Shown here: piece by piece, positions 1 through 8,718 of the stretch
Layout of the letters: each line of letters starts with the position of its first letter
Numbering within the stretch: the stretch's first letter is position 1
Assembly: GCF_001949145.1 (NCBI RefSeq)
Contig: NW_019091371.1
Span: 1,389,049-1,408,259 of the forward strand
Reading direction: 5' to 3'
Source: Acanthaster planci
Lineage: Eukaryota; Echinodermata; Asteroidea; Valvatida; Acanthasteridae
Length of the DNA: 19,211 nucleotides
The notes under the pieces: generated by a model
Told to the model about the DNA's origin: nothing
Databases searched by the model: none
The model's input: the letters and a program-made list of their open reading frames with translations, nothing else
Translations under genes and position numbers: made by a program

Positions 1-659
1 AGGGCTTTGCGCTGCACGCTCGCAAGTTTCAGCTGTTTTCATTTTCTGAGAATCTTGTCCCTCTATATGTGTCAGTGGGACTTGTTAAAGCCATTCCTGC
101 ATCAGTACATGTAGTGACTAACAATCTCCACTATAACTTGCTGTAGCATACATGTCACTGTAAATATGCTGCTTGAAATAAGGTTAGTCAATTTTTGCTT
201 TTGCCAATAGAGGGATTCTAGCGTGGGGCAAAGTTCTTGTCATGCATTTTGTACGCTTTTTACGCTTTTTGCACATCATTTTTACAAGATTTCAAACAAT
301 TTTTGGACATAAACTAATCAAAATGTCAGTGCAATATAAGTGCATAATTATCCAAAGAGGTTGTGACTTGGATACAATCAACATGACGAGTGATCCTCAA
401 GTTCCAAGCCGTGGACGTGGATGGAATTCACCATAGATGGGCAGCAGTTAACATGTCATGTGCATTCTTACGAAGTATTGAAATGTGGAAAACACCACAG
501 AGCAATCTACATTTCAAAATTTTCCCAGTGCCCTCGAGTGGACCCCAGACCCCACGCTGTATATGCTTTGCACTTTAATAGCGCTTACATTTTCAGCTGT
601 TTTTAGCTTTTGTATTTATGCTTCACTCACACCCCGTTTAAGTACCACACAAATCTAAT
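1..659. other. Upstream intronic sequence, no gene seen
   Basis: No convincing coding sequence on either strand. Short open frames (for example 242-436 and 421-606) have no recognisable composition. A dispersed repeat copy lies at 64-101. The DIRS-like element begins somewhere before about 660, but I cannot recognise any reverse transcriptase here, so its left edge is not defined. Confidence 0.5.
64..101 (+). repeat. Dispersed repeat, copy 1
   Basis: This 38-base stretch matches 11683-11720 at 36 of 38 positions (core TCAGTGGGACTTGTTA then AGCCATTCCTGCA). Weaker likeness extends upstream (GGGCTTT at 3-9 and 11631-11637), so the copy probably began before the window. Two copies about 11.6 kb apart in the same orientation suggest an interspersed repeat family. 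Its class is unknown. Confidence 0.7.
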
Positions 660-689
660 TCCATCACAGAAAACAACTCACCTCTATTT

Positions 690-1358
690 ATGGTCGCCCA
701 ACTCATCCAAAATCAACTTCACTGGTTGTTATCACAAAGAAGAATTTGTTGTGTGGATTCATATTTCCCTGCCTGTCTGCGGACTACTCTCAAAACAGAT
801 GTCTTGAAACAGGGCTGGGGAGCTCAGTGGAAGACCAGTCTGTTGCTTGCACTTGGTCCACAAAACAGTCTGTTACACATCAATCACTCAGAACTGCTTG
901 CCATGTCCAACGCCTTGGAGTCCTTCAAATCCAGGGTCCTAAACAAACTGGTTCTAATCAAAATGGACAACTCCACAGCCGTGTCTTATATCAGTTGTCA
1001 AAAGGGAACCCATTCTCCATCTCTTTGCCTTGCCACCTGGGAATTTCACAATTGGTATATTCCTTGGCAAATCTCTTCCCAAGCCACTTACCTTGCCAGG
1101 AAGAATTCATTGGCCGATGCCTTGTTCTGAAGTCCGATCACTTGGTCCTTTCATCCAGTGGTAGTCAAACATGTTTTCAACATTTTTTGAAAACCACACG
1201 TGGACCTGCTTGCATGCCATTTTGGAACCACCAGCTTCCAACCTTTCCGCTCGCGACACCCTCATTCTGTGGCTTGGGAGGTGGATGCACTCGGCTTCTA
1301 TTGGACATTGATTCATGTCTATGCTTCCACACCAATCTCTGTTTACATTGGGACCTAA
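690..1358 (+). pseudogene. DIRS-type RNase H and downstream linker remnant
   Basis: One frame runs through most of this stretch with in-frame stops at 1128-1130 and near 1185. The RNase H part shows KTDVLKQGWGAQW (first Asp and the GWGA motif), INHSELLAM (Glu), KMDNSTAVSYIS (second Asp) and KNSLADALF (final Asp), so the four acidic catalytic positions of the family are still readable. After the first stop the frame continues with VDLLACHFG, SRHPHSVAWEVDAL and HVYASTPIS, matching the conserved segment that follows RNase H in DIRS pol (VDLFATxxN, SRxPxPxAWxVDAL, HxYAFPPI). A frameshift near 1350 moves the continuation to another frame, where IEPELSRVILIA and SLLVDSPVIF are read up to about 1470. 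It is not functional. Confidence 0.8.
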
Positions 1359-1599
1359 TAGAAATAGAGCCAGAATTGTCCAGAGTCATTCTCATAGCCT
1401 CTTTGGCCATGACAACCCCTGTTCCCGTCAGTGTACTGAGCCTGCTTGTTGATTCACCAGTCATATTCCGAAAAGCCAACTTCCAACTCAACCCAGGTCT
1501 TAAATTGTCCAGATCCATCTTTTCATCTCTGAGCCTGGATAATATAAAGTATGTCTGCGAGCAGCTGGTCTTTAGGAAGAAGCTGCAGACTTGTCAACC

Positions 1600-2495
1600 T
1601 AGAGTAGACAGGGGTCCACCAGATAATTTTATCAAAGTCAACATCACTACTTCACCAATTGGTGTAAGGAAAGGGCTATCAATCTGCATTCTGCTTATAT
1701 AACTGCTTTTAGGGATTTTCTCCTCCCTCTTATGAACTCAGGTCTTCAGATCTCCACTATCAAGGGTTTTAGATCAGCCATTGGTACCATACATCAGGGT
1801 TTCTATCATGACACGACACAATCTTCAAACTGATTAATTTCACATCTGCTTTAAGGCTTGTTTTATAGATCAACCCCCTCACAAGTAGCTCATTTCCTTC
1901 TTGGGATTTGGATACCAATCTTACATCCCTATCCAAGGCTCCCTTTGAACCAGCAAGGGGTTTATCTTCATCAGTTTACGATAAAAACTACATTTTCATT
2001 GGATGCCTGCAACAGCTCAAGGGAGAAGTGAGCTCCACACTTTGTCTATAGAACCAGGACATATTCGCTGGGAACCAGGTGGAGTATGCCTCAATCCACA
2101 GATGCAGTTTCCTACCAAGAATCAATCAGATAATTTCTCTCCCCAAGATATCTTCATGCCAAGCTTGACAATACTTTCATTGGTGGTAGAGGATTGATGG
2201 TGGTGTCATGTGGGAGCCCCCAAGTACTACAATGCTCACACTCGGCCATTACAAGGGGATACCAAGCAGCTGTTCATCAAAACAATCCAACCATATCATC
2301 CAGCGTCTGTGACCACAATCACACAATGGATTTCGGTGGCAATAAGTCCTAGCGATAATGGAGGATCTCATTCTAAAGCCCACGAGACATGTAGCATGTC
2401 AACCTCTTGAGCCCACCTGCTAGAGTTTCTATTTCAGATATCATAAAAGTAGCCTGCTGGAAGAACCCATCCACTACTATATCACGCTACTTGAA
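1600..2495 (+). pseudogene. DIRS-type tyrosine recombinase remnant, catalytic Arg lost
   Basis: The N-terminal core-binding part is read at 1627-1830 (WCKERAINLHSAYI, FRDFLLPLMNSGL, STIKGFRSAIGTIHQGF), typical of DIRS/Ngaro recombinases. The catalytic part is read in another frame from 2003: QGRSELHTL contains the first catalytic Arg (2024-2026), then PGHIRWEPGGV and KNQSDNFSPQDIF. The HxxR box is present as AHETC: His at 2381-2383 is kept, but the Arg is a Cys (TGT, 2390-2392), one transition from CGT. An in-frame TGA follows where Trp is usual. The tyrosine nucleophile region, read in a third frame, is ACWKNPSTTISRYLN, with Tyr at 2488-2490. Frameshifts, stops and the lost Arg make it a pseudogene. 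Confidence 0.82.
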
Positions 2496-2600
2496 TTAAA
2501 GATGTGGTTCAAGCTGAAGGATTTACGGGTAGGAAAATCCTCCAGGTGGTTGGCAGATCAGCAGCCCACACAACCCTGAAAAGTTAGTCACAACTAGATA

Positions 2601-2841
2601 AGCAATTCCTAGGTATGTTTAAACAACCTTTACATGTATCTGAAGGTTCAGTTTAGACCTTCTGTTCACCCTCATAATTATGTAATGGTGTTACTCTACA
2701 AATGTAGGTAAACAGAGGTGAGTTGTTTATGTAATGGAATTCCCCAAAATCAAAGGGATTTACCAGTGTGGTAAAAAAAAACACACCTCTGGTTATCATG
2801 CCCCCAGCTTAAAAAAAGACAAGTCTTTGTGTTACAGCCCA
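2601..2841. other. Probable non-coding 3' tail of the DIRS element
   Basis: No coding signal. It includes a short hairpin (GAAGGT...ACCTTC around 2641-2661) and a tight one (AAAGAC AA GTCTTT, about 2814-2827) just before the GATC-rich palindromic cluster. The sequence resembles the untranslated tail that follows the recombinase in DIRS elements, but I cannot define the terminal repeat. Confidence 0.35.
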
Positions 2842-3080
2842 TTCCCACTTGATCCACCAATCGAGAGATCTGATCCAACTTTTGCCAAATTGCTGGATCA
2901 GATCCAGTAATTGTGTGTAGTAGGAACGCTAACCGTTATAAGGTGGATCAGGATCAGATCCATCTTTCTTGATCCTCCTCTGGAGCAGGATACAGATCCC
3001 CCAATTGGTGGATCTGATCCTGCAATTGGCGGATCACGATCAGATGGGAACGCAAAAGGTGGATCTGATCTGGCAATTTG
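2842..3080. repeat. Palindromic GATC-rich repeat cluster (probable non-autonomous element)
   Basis: Sixteen GATC tetramers occur between 2851 and 3070, mostly inside GGATCAGATCC or GGATCTGATCC variants, where chance predicts about one. Longer inverted pairs overlay them: 2886-2906 is the reverse complement of 3060-3080 at 19 of 21 positions, and TTCCCACTTGATCC near 2842 mirrors the region ending TGGGAACG at 3052. Direct repeats of GGAACGC...AAGGTGGATC (2922 and 3046) show it is built of repeated units. The reverse-strand open frame through it (SDPPIAGSDPPIGGS) is a by-product of the repeat. Confidence 0.75.
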
Positions 3081-4613
3081 ACATGTCAACATCCGTCGGT
3101 GCACGAGTGGGGTGAAACTTTTGCAGTCTGATGAACAAAGAAATATGTTTTTTGGCATGTAGCTCATGTGAAATTTTTAACATGCACAGCATGCGCAATA
3201 AATAACAGCTGAACTATGGGCTAGCAAAATGTGTAATCACGCATGCGCAATGCATGCATGCAGTGATGTGTGCCTTGCCCTTTCACAATTTTTGTTGCGC
3301 ATTCGTCCGTTTCTTAACCTTTTTCATTTGTGTAATTTCAATTGCTTTCCATCAAAAACTAATTCCGTGGTAGCGTATAGACTGCAGCGTGTGACGGAGT
3401 ATCAAAAATGGAAGCAATGTTTGAAGACACAACGTACTAGGCTGGACATTTGGTCCGATTCAAGGTCGTTAGGCAGTAGAACTCCGCACCCAAACACCGC
3501 AAATGGCTTTGTAGATCGCTACCAAATATGTGAACAATGTACGCGACTCTGGCAACTGAGGTGCAGACAACTTTGCATGATAATCACTACAAAGCCAGGA
3601 GAGTCAACCTAAAACATTCAGTAAAACGGAAGATAAATACTCAGGCCCTAGCATTTGTTATCCAACTTGCAGAAATCTTAAATTAATATCTTGCTGGTTT
3701 CGATAATTTTTAATAGCGCTTGTCTGACATTTCATTGCTGACTTCAGACATGACATCTTTGTGTGTCTCTAGTGCTACTGTATTAGAATGGCTCCTAGTG
3801 CGGCGTATTTCTCAGAGTGCTATTTTACCTACAGTACTAACTGTACTACGTGTTGCATGCTACTTTAAAACAAAGGCTCCAGGAAAACATGACTTCATTT
3901 CCAGTGAAGGCTACAAGAAAGGTGAAACATGAAAGGAGATGAACATAAATTTGACAAAATGCAGGAATTTCATGTGTTTTATTTGTTACTTTATTAGTTG
4001 CGTTTAAGTGTTGACCCAAAATCCTCGTACTGAAACATTTTGTGGGGCAGGCTGCCATATGGTTGAATAGGCTAGAGATCGAAACACCTGGGTGGGGAAT
4101 CTCGTATTGAAAACTGCTATAGTGGATGACCGCTATTACAAACATTTTGAGTGTACCTCGTTGTGTTGGTTATAAGGGAATTCCTCTGTAGATGCAACAA
4201 ATTTGAGCCAAAATTGCTGATCCAAGCACACAACCCTTGTGTAGCCTTTGCTGAAGCTTCCTGGCTGGCTTCCTACAAGTTATTGACTCGTGTGAAAAAG
4301 CATAAAACTAAACATAGTAGGAATGCAGCGTTAAAATGAAGGCAAAGTAGTATCTTCAACAGCATTTTGATTCATGAGTTCTACACACGCAAGAATTTTT
4401 AAAAGAAATCTGTAGACTAATACGGCAATGAAATGTCTCTTTGACCATTACCTGTTGGGTGTTGACAACACACCTGAATACAAGCACATGTACCTTTTAA
4501 GAATGCATGTGATGTTGGTGAGGATGTGTGTGGTGTGACCACAGTGATTACATCTGTGTGAATTAGTCTATAGGAAACTTGAATATATTTCATTTGTTTG
4601 TGCTCTGAAGCAG
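3081..4613. other. Intronic sequence, no supported gene
   Basis: The longest open frame (3229-3612, 127 codons) is Cys/Leu-rich, matches no family I know, and lacks splice or promoter support. Two GCATGCGCAAT motifs lie at 3189 and 3242. The rest is AT-rich and featureless to my reading, up to the tandem acceptor of the exon at 4614. Confidence 0.5.
3189..3252. promoter_or_regulatory. Pair of NRF1-like GCATGCGCAAT motifs
   Basis: GCATGCGCAAT occurs twice, at 3189-3199 and 3242-3252, and the second runs into an ATGCATGCATGC tract. The motif resembles an NRF1 half-consensus (GCATGCGC). Site pairs of this type can mark promoters, but no transcription unit is visible next to it, and a repeat origin is equally possible. 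Confidence 0.25.
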
Positions 4614-4784
4614 TCTGAAACAGCATCTCGACCTTCATCTCCACCCCTTGGCCTGCTTGGGGCATCTCCTTTGGGTTCCCCGGGAGCCATCAGCAAATCT
4701 TCACAAGAGGAAAGTGCACCGAGTCCTTCCCCGAGTCTACTCAACAAGTTACCCGCTAGCCCTGCAAACAAACCTCCCAAACGG
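4614..4784 (+). CDS. ARID1: ARID1/Osa-like gene, internal exon A (Ser/Pro-rich linker)
   Basis: This exon codes for a low-complexity Ser/Pro/Leu-rich linker just N-terminal of the ARID domain (it reads SETASRPSSPPLGLLGASPL at its start). It is open in frame, ends with ...NKPPKR and is followed by a consensus donor, CGG|GTAGGT at 4785. The acceptor is a tandem AAGCAG (4608-4613), so the exon may start at 4611 or 4614, adding or dropping one Gln. Both starts are phase 0 and the exon ends in phase 0. Such S/P-rich spacers are usual in front of the ARID in BAF250 proteins and are poorly conserved, so the assignment rests on frame, splice sites and the ARID exons downstream. The upstream exons, including the long first exon expected for this family, are outside the window. 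There is no start codon here. A shorter reverse-strand reading overlaps it, but its composition is the mirror of this exon. Confidence 0.8.
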
Positions 4785-6089
4785 GTAGGTATCATTTGCT
4801 TTTCTTACACTCTTGCGCAAGTGCATAGTGAAAGTTTGTAAACTGCCTGCAAGTGTTTGGGAATGCAATACACATGTTCACTTTATGATGGGTCGGTAGA
4901 ATAACAGAGACATACACTTCGATAATGAAAACAATACACTGACTATACTTTGCAAAGCAGTTGGTATGCATTGAAGTGCAACATTTTTCACTACAGTTGT
5001 GTCGAGACCAGTGAAGCATACAATACATTGAAATCGAGGGGCTACCTGGGAATGGGAAGCAGTGTTGGCACATTTCACCTTCTTTGCTAAATATGCCGAG
5101 TATTTTCAAGCAGATGGGGAAAATTTCATTTTGTCTCATACGAAGTCATTTGTCACATAACTTTCCATTCAACGTGAACTGCTAATTTTTACTAAGAGAT
5201 TATTGCACATGGTTTGAGATATTTGTATGCTTGCACTCTGTATGCTTTGGAGTGTGAGATAAACCTCGTGCCACAGAAATGGGTGCTGTGCAATTACTGC
5301 AGTGGTTAGTTTGATATCCTTGTAGTCATAGAGGCACTGAACATTGCCAGTAGCTCCTCACAGCATCTGGCCATTTCTAACCAAAATCAAGGGGGTTAAT
5401 GGTGGTACTGGTATATACAAAGGTAGGTGTCACCCCAAATGGACTTTTTAAAGGATTCAAAGTCTAATAAACTTATGTTCCCTAATAAAGAGTAATACAA
5501 AGATACCTACTTAAAAAAGAGTGGCAAAAAATCGAGGGAAATCAACCCTCGGCCACTTGATTAGGCTAAAGGCATCTGTAGTTAATTCTGTGGTAATCAT
5601 ATGGGTTTATTTTTTTACTTTGAGGGAGAGTGGGCCAGCTTGGGAGAAAAAGTTGCTGAAAAAATGAATTGCTTTCCCTCAATTTGTCTTTTGTAGGGAA
5701 TTGAAGACAGTGGGTCACATAAAAAGGGTTTTCCGCTGTCAGTTGGATGCACAACAGGGTTGCTGACAAAATGTTTTTTGCCCAACATACACAAAACAAA
5801 TACAGATAACCTGATTTTTCTTTTTGGCATTTCAAAAATAAAGCTGTACAGTAGATACGTCTTGCTGCAGTGCATCAATTTGTATTCGTGCATTGCATGG
5901 TCACCAAGAAATATTGCATCCATTGTCACCAGTGGTGTACATGTAGTTCAGTGCTTTTTAAGTACTGAGATGCTCTGCCAAATATTGAACACGGAATAAA
6001 CCAGGATTACATTGGCATTTGATGGTAGATGCACAAGGGTAAGATTACAAACTAAATGCAAGACCTCAGACATTCCCAGTTTTTGTAAA

Positions 6090-6162
6090 ATTTAATTTTT
6101 AAGGAGAAAAGTACACAGAAAGTACTTGGCCCAGTACTTTTGTCCTAAAACTTAATTTTTTA
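6090..6162. repeat. Foldback with perfect 8-bp central stem
   Basis: AAAGTACT (6119-6126) and AGTACTTT (6133-6140) form a perfect stem around TGGCCC. A second copy of GGAGAAAAGTAC upstream mirrors GTACTTTTGTCC downstream, and both flanks carry TTAATTTTT-like sequence, giving a nested inverted repeat of about 70 bases. It could be a small foldback element. Confidence 0.45.
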
Positions 6163-6202
6163 TTGACCCTTACCCCAAGCCCTAATTTTCCTGCTCAGAG
6201 CC

Positions 6203-6332
6203 AGAATCCTCCCAAATTCTTCAATTCTGGACTGCAAAAACTACAAGTTACCAAAATCCTGCAAAATCCTGCAAAATCCTCCAATTATCACTGCCGAGTA
6301 TCACAGCTAAAATCCTGCCAATTCCTCCAGTA
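6203..6332. repeat. Imperfect short repeats of AAAATCCTGC
   Basis: AATCCTSC occurs about five times, three of them back to back (CAAAATCCTGCAAAATCCTGCAAAATCCTCC at 6252-6282). A related TTCCTCC ends the patch. It is degenerate and lies 130 bases before the 32-bp tandem array. Confidence 0.55.
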
Positions 6333-6460
6333 GGTTTACAATCACTATTATGCCAAATCATGAAAAGGGCAAGAATGTCTATTGATATACCTTCTCAGAA
6401 ATGGGTATGGATTTAGAAAAGAACAGAAATTCTGAAATGTACCCTTACACCTTTGCTGGC

Positions 6461-6752
6461 ACTATGAATAAACAAAACTCACTGAGTGCACCACTATGAA
6501 TAAACAAAACTCATTGAGCGCACCACTATGAATAAACAAAACTCATTGAGCGCACCACTATGAATAAACAAAACTCATTGAGTGCACCACTATGAATAAA
6601 CAAAACTCATTGAGCGCACCACTATGAATAAACAAAACTCATTGAGCGCACCACTATGAATAAACAAAACTCATTGAGCGCACCACTATGAATAAACAAA
6701 ACTCATTGAACGCACCACTATGAATAAACAAAACTCATTGAGCGCACCACTA
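6461..6752. repeat. Tandem repeat, 32-bp unit, about 9 copies
   Basis: The unit is CACTATGAATAAACAAAACTCATTGAGCGCAC (period 32), repeated about nine times head to tail with almost no divergence. The differences are ACTGAGTGC in the first copy, AGTGC in a middle copy and GAACGC in the eighth. Each unit holds an imperfect palindrome, CTCATTGAG. Low divergence points to recent expansion or homogenisation, and copy number is likely variable between individuals. Confidence 0.95.
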
Positions 6753-7872
6753 TAAAACACAGATTAACGAGCCATTACAAAATTTTCGTAAAAATAAGAT
6801 AATCAAGAAGTAAATTGTAAATCATGTCACCCATTTTATAAGGAAAACGGCTCATGACACCATTAATTGTCAGTAACTTTTTAACATGTTATGTTCAATG
6901 CAGTTAAGCTTGGTCTCATTTTGAAGCTAAGGTTATCTCTTTGAGATACGCTACAGTTGATTGGGCAGACGCTCACCAATCAATTTTAAAGGCAGTTTCA
7001 AAGGTGATCTTCACCTTAAAACACACTGCTTCCCGACCCGATGGAATGACCCAGATACTAATGCCTAAATTTAAAAGAGTTGTGTCCACTGACATATTTT
7101 ATGGGTGCCAGAAATAATTTCAATGTTGAAGAATTTGCCTGAAAAATCCCTCCCCCCCCACAGCAGCTTTGTAGGGGAAGAAAATGGGATGGACATGAAA
7201 TGGTTAAGAGTTGCACTTTCCTGTTCCCCTATTTTGCAGATTCTATCTGATATTTACTGTCACAATAAAGATTGAATGTCGGTTGTAATTGCTCACTGTT
7301 AAATACATTTGTTTCTTAATATAATTTTGTCAAACTATGACAGATTGGTGTACATGCACATTTAATTTCTCCCTGATTAAATCACTTTACATTTGCCATT
7401 TGATTTTTTACCTTTTATTTGGCAGTTAAAATTTAACATTGAGTTGGCACATATTTTAAGTTACTAACATAGTGAAAGGAATAAATCAGGCATGTAGCCA
7501 GAAATTTTCTTGGAAAGGAAGGTTGAGGCATTCTTGGGTACTACGTGTATGTAGAGAAACAAATATTCATACATAGTTTTAAGACCAAACCAATATGTGC
7601 AGTAAATCAAATGAGATGGATCAAGCGAAACACTTCCTTTTCCATCTTCTGGCTATGTGACTGTAACAACCTCAGTTCAATCCCAAACAGAAAAAGTTTG
7701 GGTGCTTGCATGTACACACTGCTCTGTGTAGAATCTAATCACCACCACAATGAATAATTAATTTCCAAGAGCTACTGTAAAAGATGGTGAAAGTATGGTT
7801 TGAGATGGTTGTAACATGATATGCACTAAGTGGTGTGTCCTGCATGGAGTTGAGGCAGGGGTGACTGCACTG

Positions 7873-7905
7873 ACACTCTCTCTCTCTCTCTCTTTTTTCC
7901 TTCAG
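7873..7905 (+). promoter_or_regulatory. Microsatellite polypyrimidine tract and acceptor of the microexon
   Basis: ACTC(TC)n followed by TTTTTTCCTTCAG forms an unusually long, uninterrupted pyrimidine tract in front of the 33-nt exon. Microexons commonly rely on strong acceptors. Here the tract is a simple-sequence repeat and so is prone to length change. Confidence 0.7.
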
Positions 7906-7938
7906 TCCACTTCCACCAAGCCTTCGGTGCATGAACAG
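7906..7938 (+). CDS. ARID1: ARID1/Osa-like gene, 33-nt microexon
   Basis: This is an 11-codon exon reading STSTKPSVHEQ, phase 0 at both ends. Its acceptor, at 7905, has a very strong pyrimidine tract (a TC microsatellite then TTTTTTCCTTCAG). Its donor, CAG|GTACGA at 7939, is good. It joins the Ser/Pro-rich exon to the ARID exon in frame, and skipping it would also keep frame, so it may be a cassette exon. The residues are Ser/Thr/Lys-rich and not diagnostic. The call rests on paired splice signals, phase match on both sides and position immediately before the ARID. A chance pairing of splice-like signals is possible but less likely given the perfect phase fit. Confidence 0.72.
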
Positions 7939-8541
7939 GTACGACCATGCACTCTTTAAATTCTTTTCTATCTGAACTGGGTTTCTTCAGTCTTGCTCTT
8001 TCTCTGTGTCTCTATTTGAGAAGGTCATCTTGGTGTTTGTTCATTTGTCATGTCTATGTTTTTACTTTGATTAATTTGGGTTCTATGTAGCATATGTGGC
8101 ACAATGCGGTAACCCAGTTGTGCTTGGTCAAAATATAATGCTGTGGTAACCGTAACCCTTTAGGTGTGTGAAAAACTCTCTTGAAATTAGACAGCTAAAG
8201 TATGTCTCGACTGTTAAGGATACTAAAATTGAGCACTTTTATTAATATTAACATATTATCTACATAGTGATCTGTGAGCTGTTTTAACTGTCAACCTTTA
8301 TGTATAAAAAAGATGTACTAAAACTACCCTAATGTACTAAAAATGCCTGTCCTAAAATTTACTAATACAAACTCCACTTGAGTGTAAATCAAATTGGTCA
8401 TTCAAACACATAAACTGTAATTTAGTTTCAATTCCATAACAAGTAACATTTTGTGCAGTGATATGAATAACAAAATCCACTTGCGCTTGAGATTGAGAAG
8501 ATAATCGTCATTTGTTTGTTTTTGTTCCTATGCACCAACAG
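7939..8541 (+). other. Intron between microexon and first ARID exon
   Basis: 603 bases with a GTACGA donor and a CACCAACAG acceptor. It is AT-rich (several TATTAATA and TAAAA tracts) and shows no repeats or coding signal that I can support. Confidence 0.75.
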
Positions 8542-8718
8542 CTGATGAAGTTGTACGACCTATGTGACCATCCAGACCGCAAACCTTTCTTAGACGCTGT
8601 GTTTAGACTGATGGAAGATCGGGGTCAACCTATACGAACTATGCCACAGATAAGCACACATACATTGGATTTATTCAAGCTGTACCATGCAGTCAAAGAG
8701 AGAGGAGGCGTGGTCAAG
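8542..8718 (+). CDS. ARID1: ARID1/Osa-like gene, exon with N-terminal half of the ARID domain
   Basis: 59 codons, phase 0 at both ends. The acceptor is ...CACCAACAG at 8541. The translation begins LMKLYDLCDHPDRKPFLDAV and contains FRLMEDRG, LDLFKLYHAVKERGG and ends VVK. This matches the first half of the AT-rich interaction domain of BAF250/Osa proteins (KLYE..x.PER..W.D..LxFMEE.., PLDLYRLYxxVKERGG). The VKERGG stretch resembles fly Osa more than human ARID1A (VKEIGG). ARID1 proteins bind DNA with little sequence preference through this helix-turn-helix fold and anchor the BAF form of SWI/SNF in the nucleus. The following intron must start at 8719 with GC (AAG|GCGAGT) to keep the constant spacing GGxxxV across the junction. 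The two GT dinucleotides nearby (8710, 8713) would delete two or three loop residues. Confidence 0.95.

Larger units (their letters stand above)
660..2600 (+). mobile_element. Decayed DIRS-type retrotransposon (RNase H and tyrosine recombinase remain)
   Basis: The order RNase H, a downstream linker, then a tyrosine recombinase is that of DIRS-like retrotransposons, which integrate with a tyrosine recombinase instead of a DDE integrase. Traces of all three parts can be read in successive frames, with several stops and at least three frameshifts, so the copy is dead. No reverse transcriptase or gag is recognisable upstream, which implies a 5'-truncated or strongly eroded copy. The 3' part beyond about 2490 is non-coding, and the right end is uncertain (possibly as far as 2830). 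It lies in sense orientation inside the upstream intron of the ARID1-like gene. The exact family and terminal repeats cannot be assigned by eye. Confidence 0.8.
4785..7905 (+). other. Intron between exon A and the microexon
   Basis: A 3.1-kb intron with GTAGGT donor and TTCAG acceptor. It holds a hairpin at 6119-6140, an AATCCTSC-rich patch at 6203-6332 and a 32-bp tandem array at 6461-6752. A small hairpin (CGAGGG/CCCTCG) sits near 5533-5552. Open frames on both strands (for example 5615-5929 reverse) are AT-driven and show no family signal. The tail ends in a TC microsatellite that forms the acceptor tract. Confidence 0.75.

Noticed and set aside
2898-3167. 89-codon reverse-strand open frame with SDPPIAG/SDPPIGG repeats
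   Set aside because: The protein repeat only mirrors the GGATCAGATCC DNA repeat. There is no independent coding evidence.
3229-3612. 127-codon open frame on the + strand
   Set aside because: Cys/Leu/His-rich translation with no family resemblance, no splice or promoter support, and placed in intronic DNA next to a repeat cluster.
4568-4795. 75-codon reverse-strand open frame over exon A
   Set aside because: It is the antisense shadow of the Ser/Pro-rich exon, which has matching splice sites and phase.
6461-6752. Regular 32-bp repeats that could suggest a CRISPR array
   Set aside because: The units are contiguous with no unique spacers and lie in an animal intron, so this is an ordinary tandem repeat.
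8710-8714. GT donors at 8710 and 8713 for the first ARID exon
   Set aside because: Both would shorten the loop after VKERGG by two or three residues compared with every ARID1/Osa sequence I know, while the GC donor at 8719 keeps the spacing and has a strong flanking consensus.
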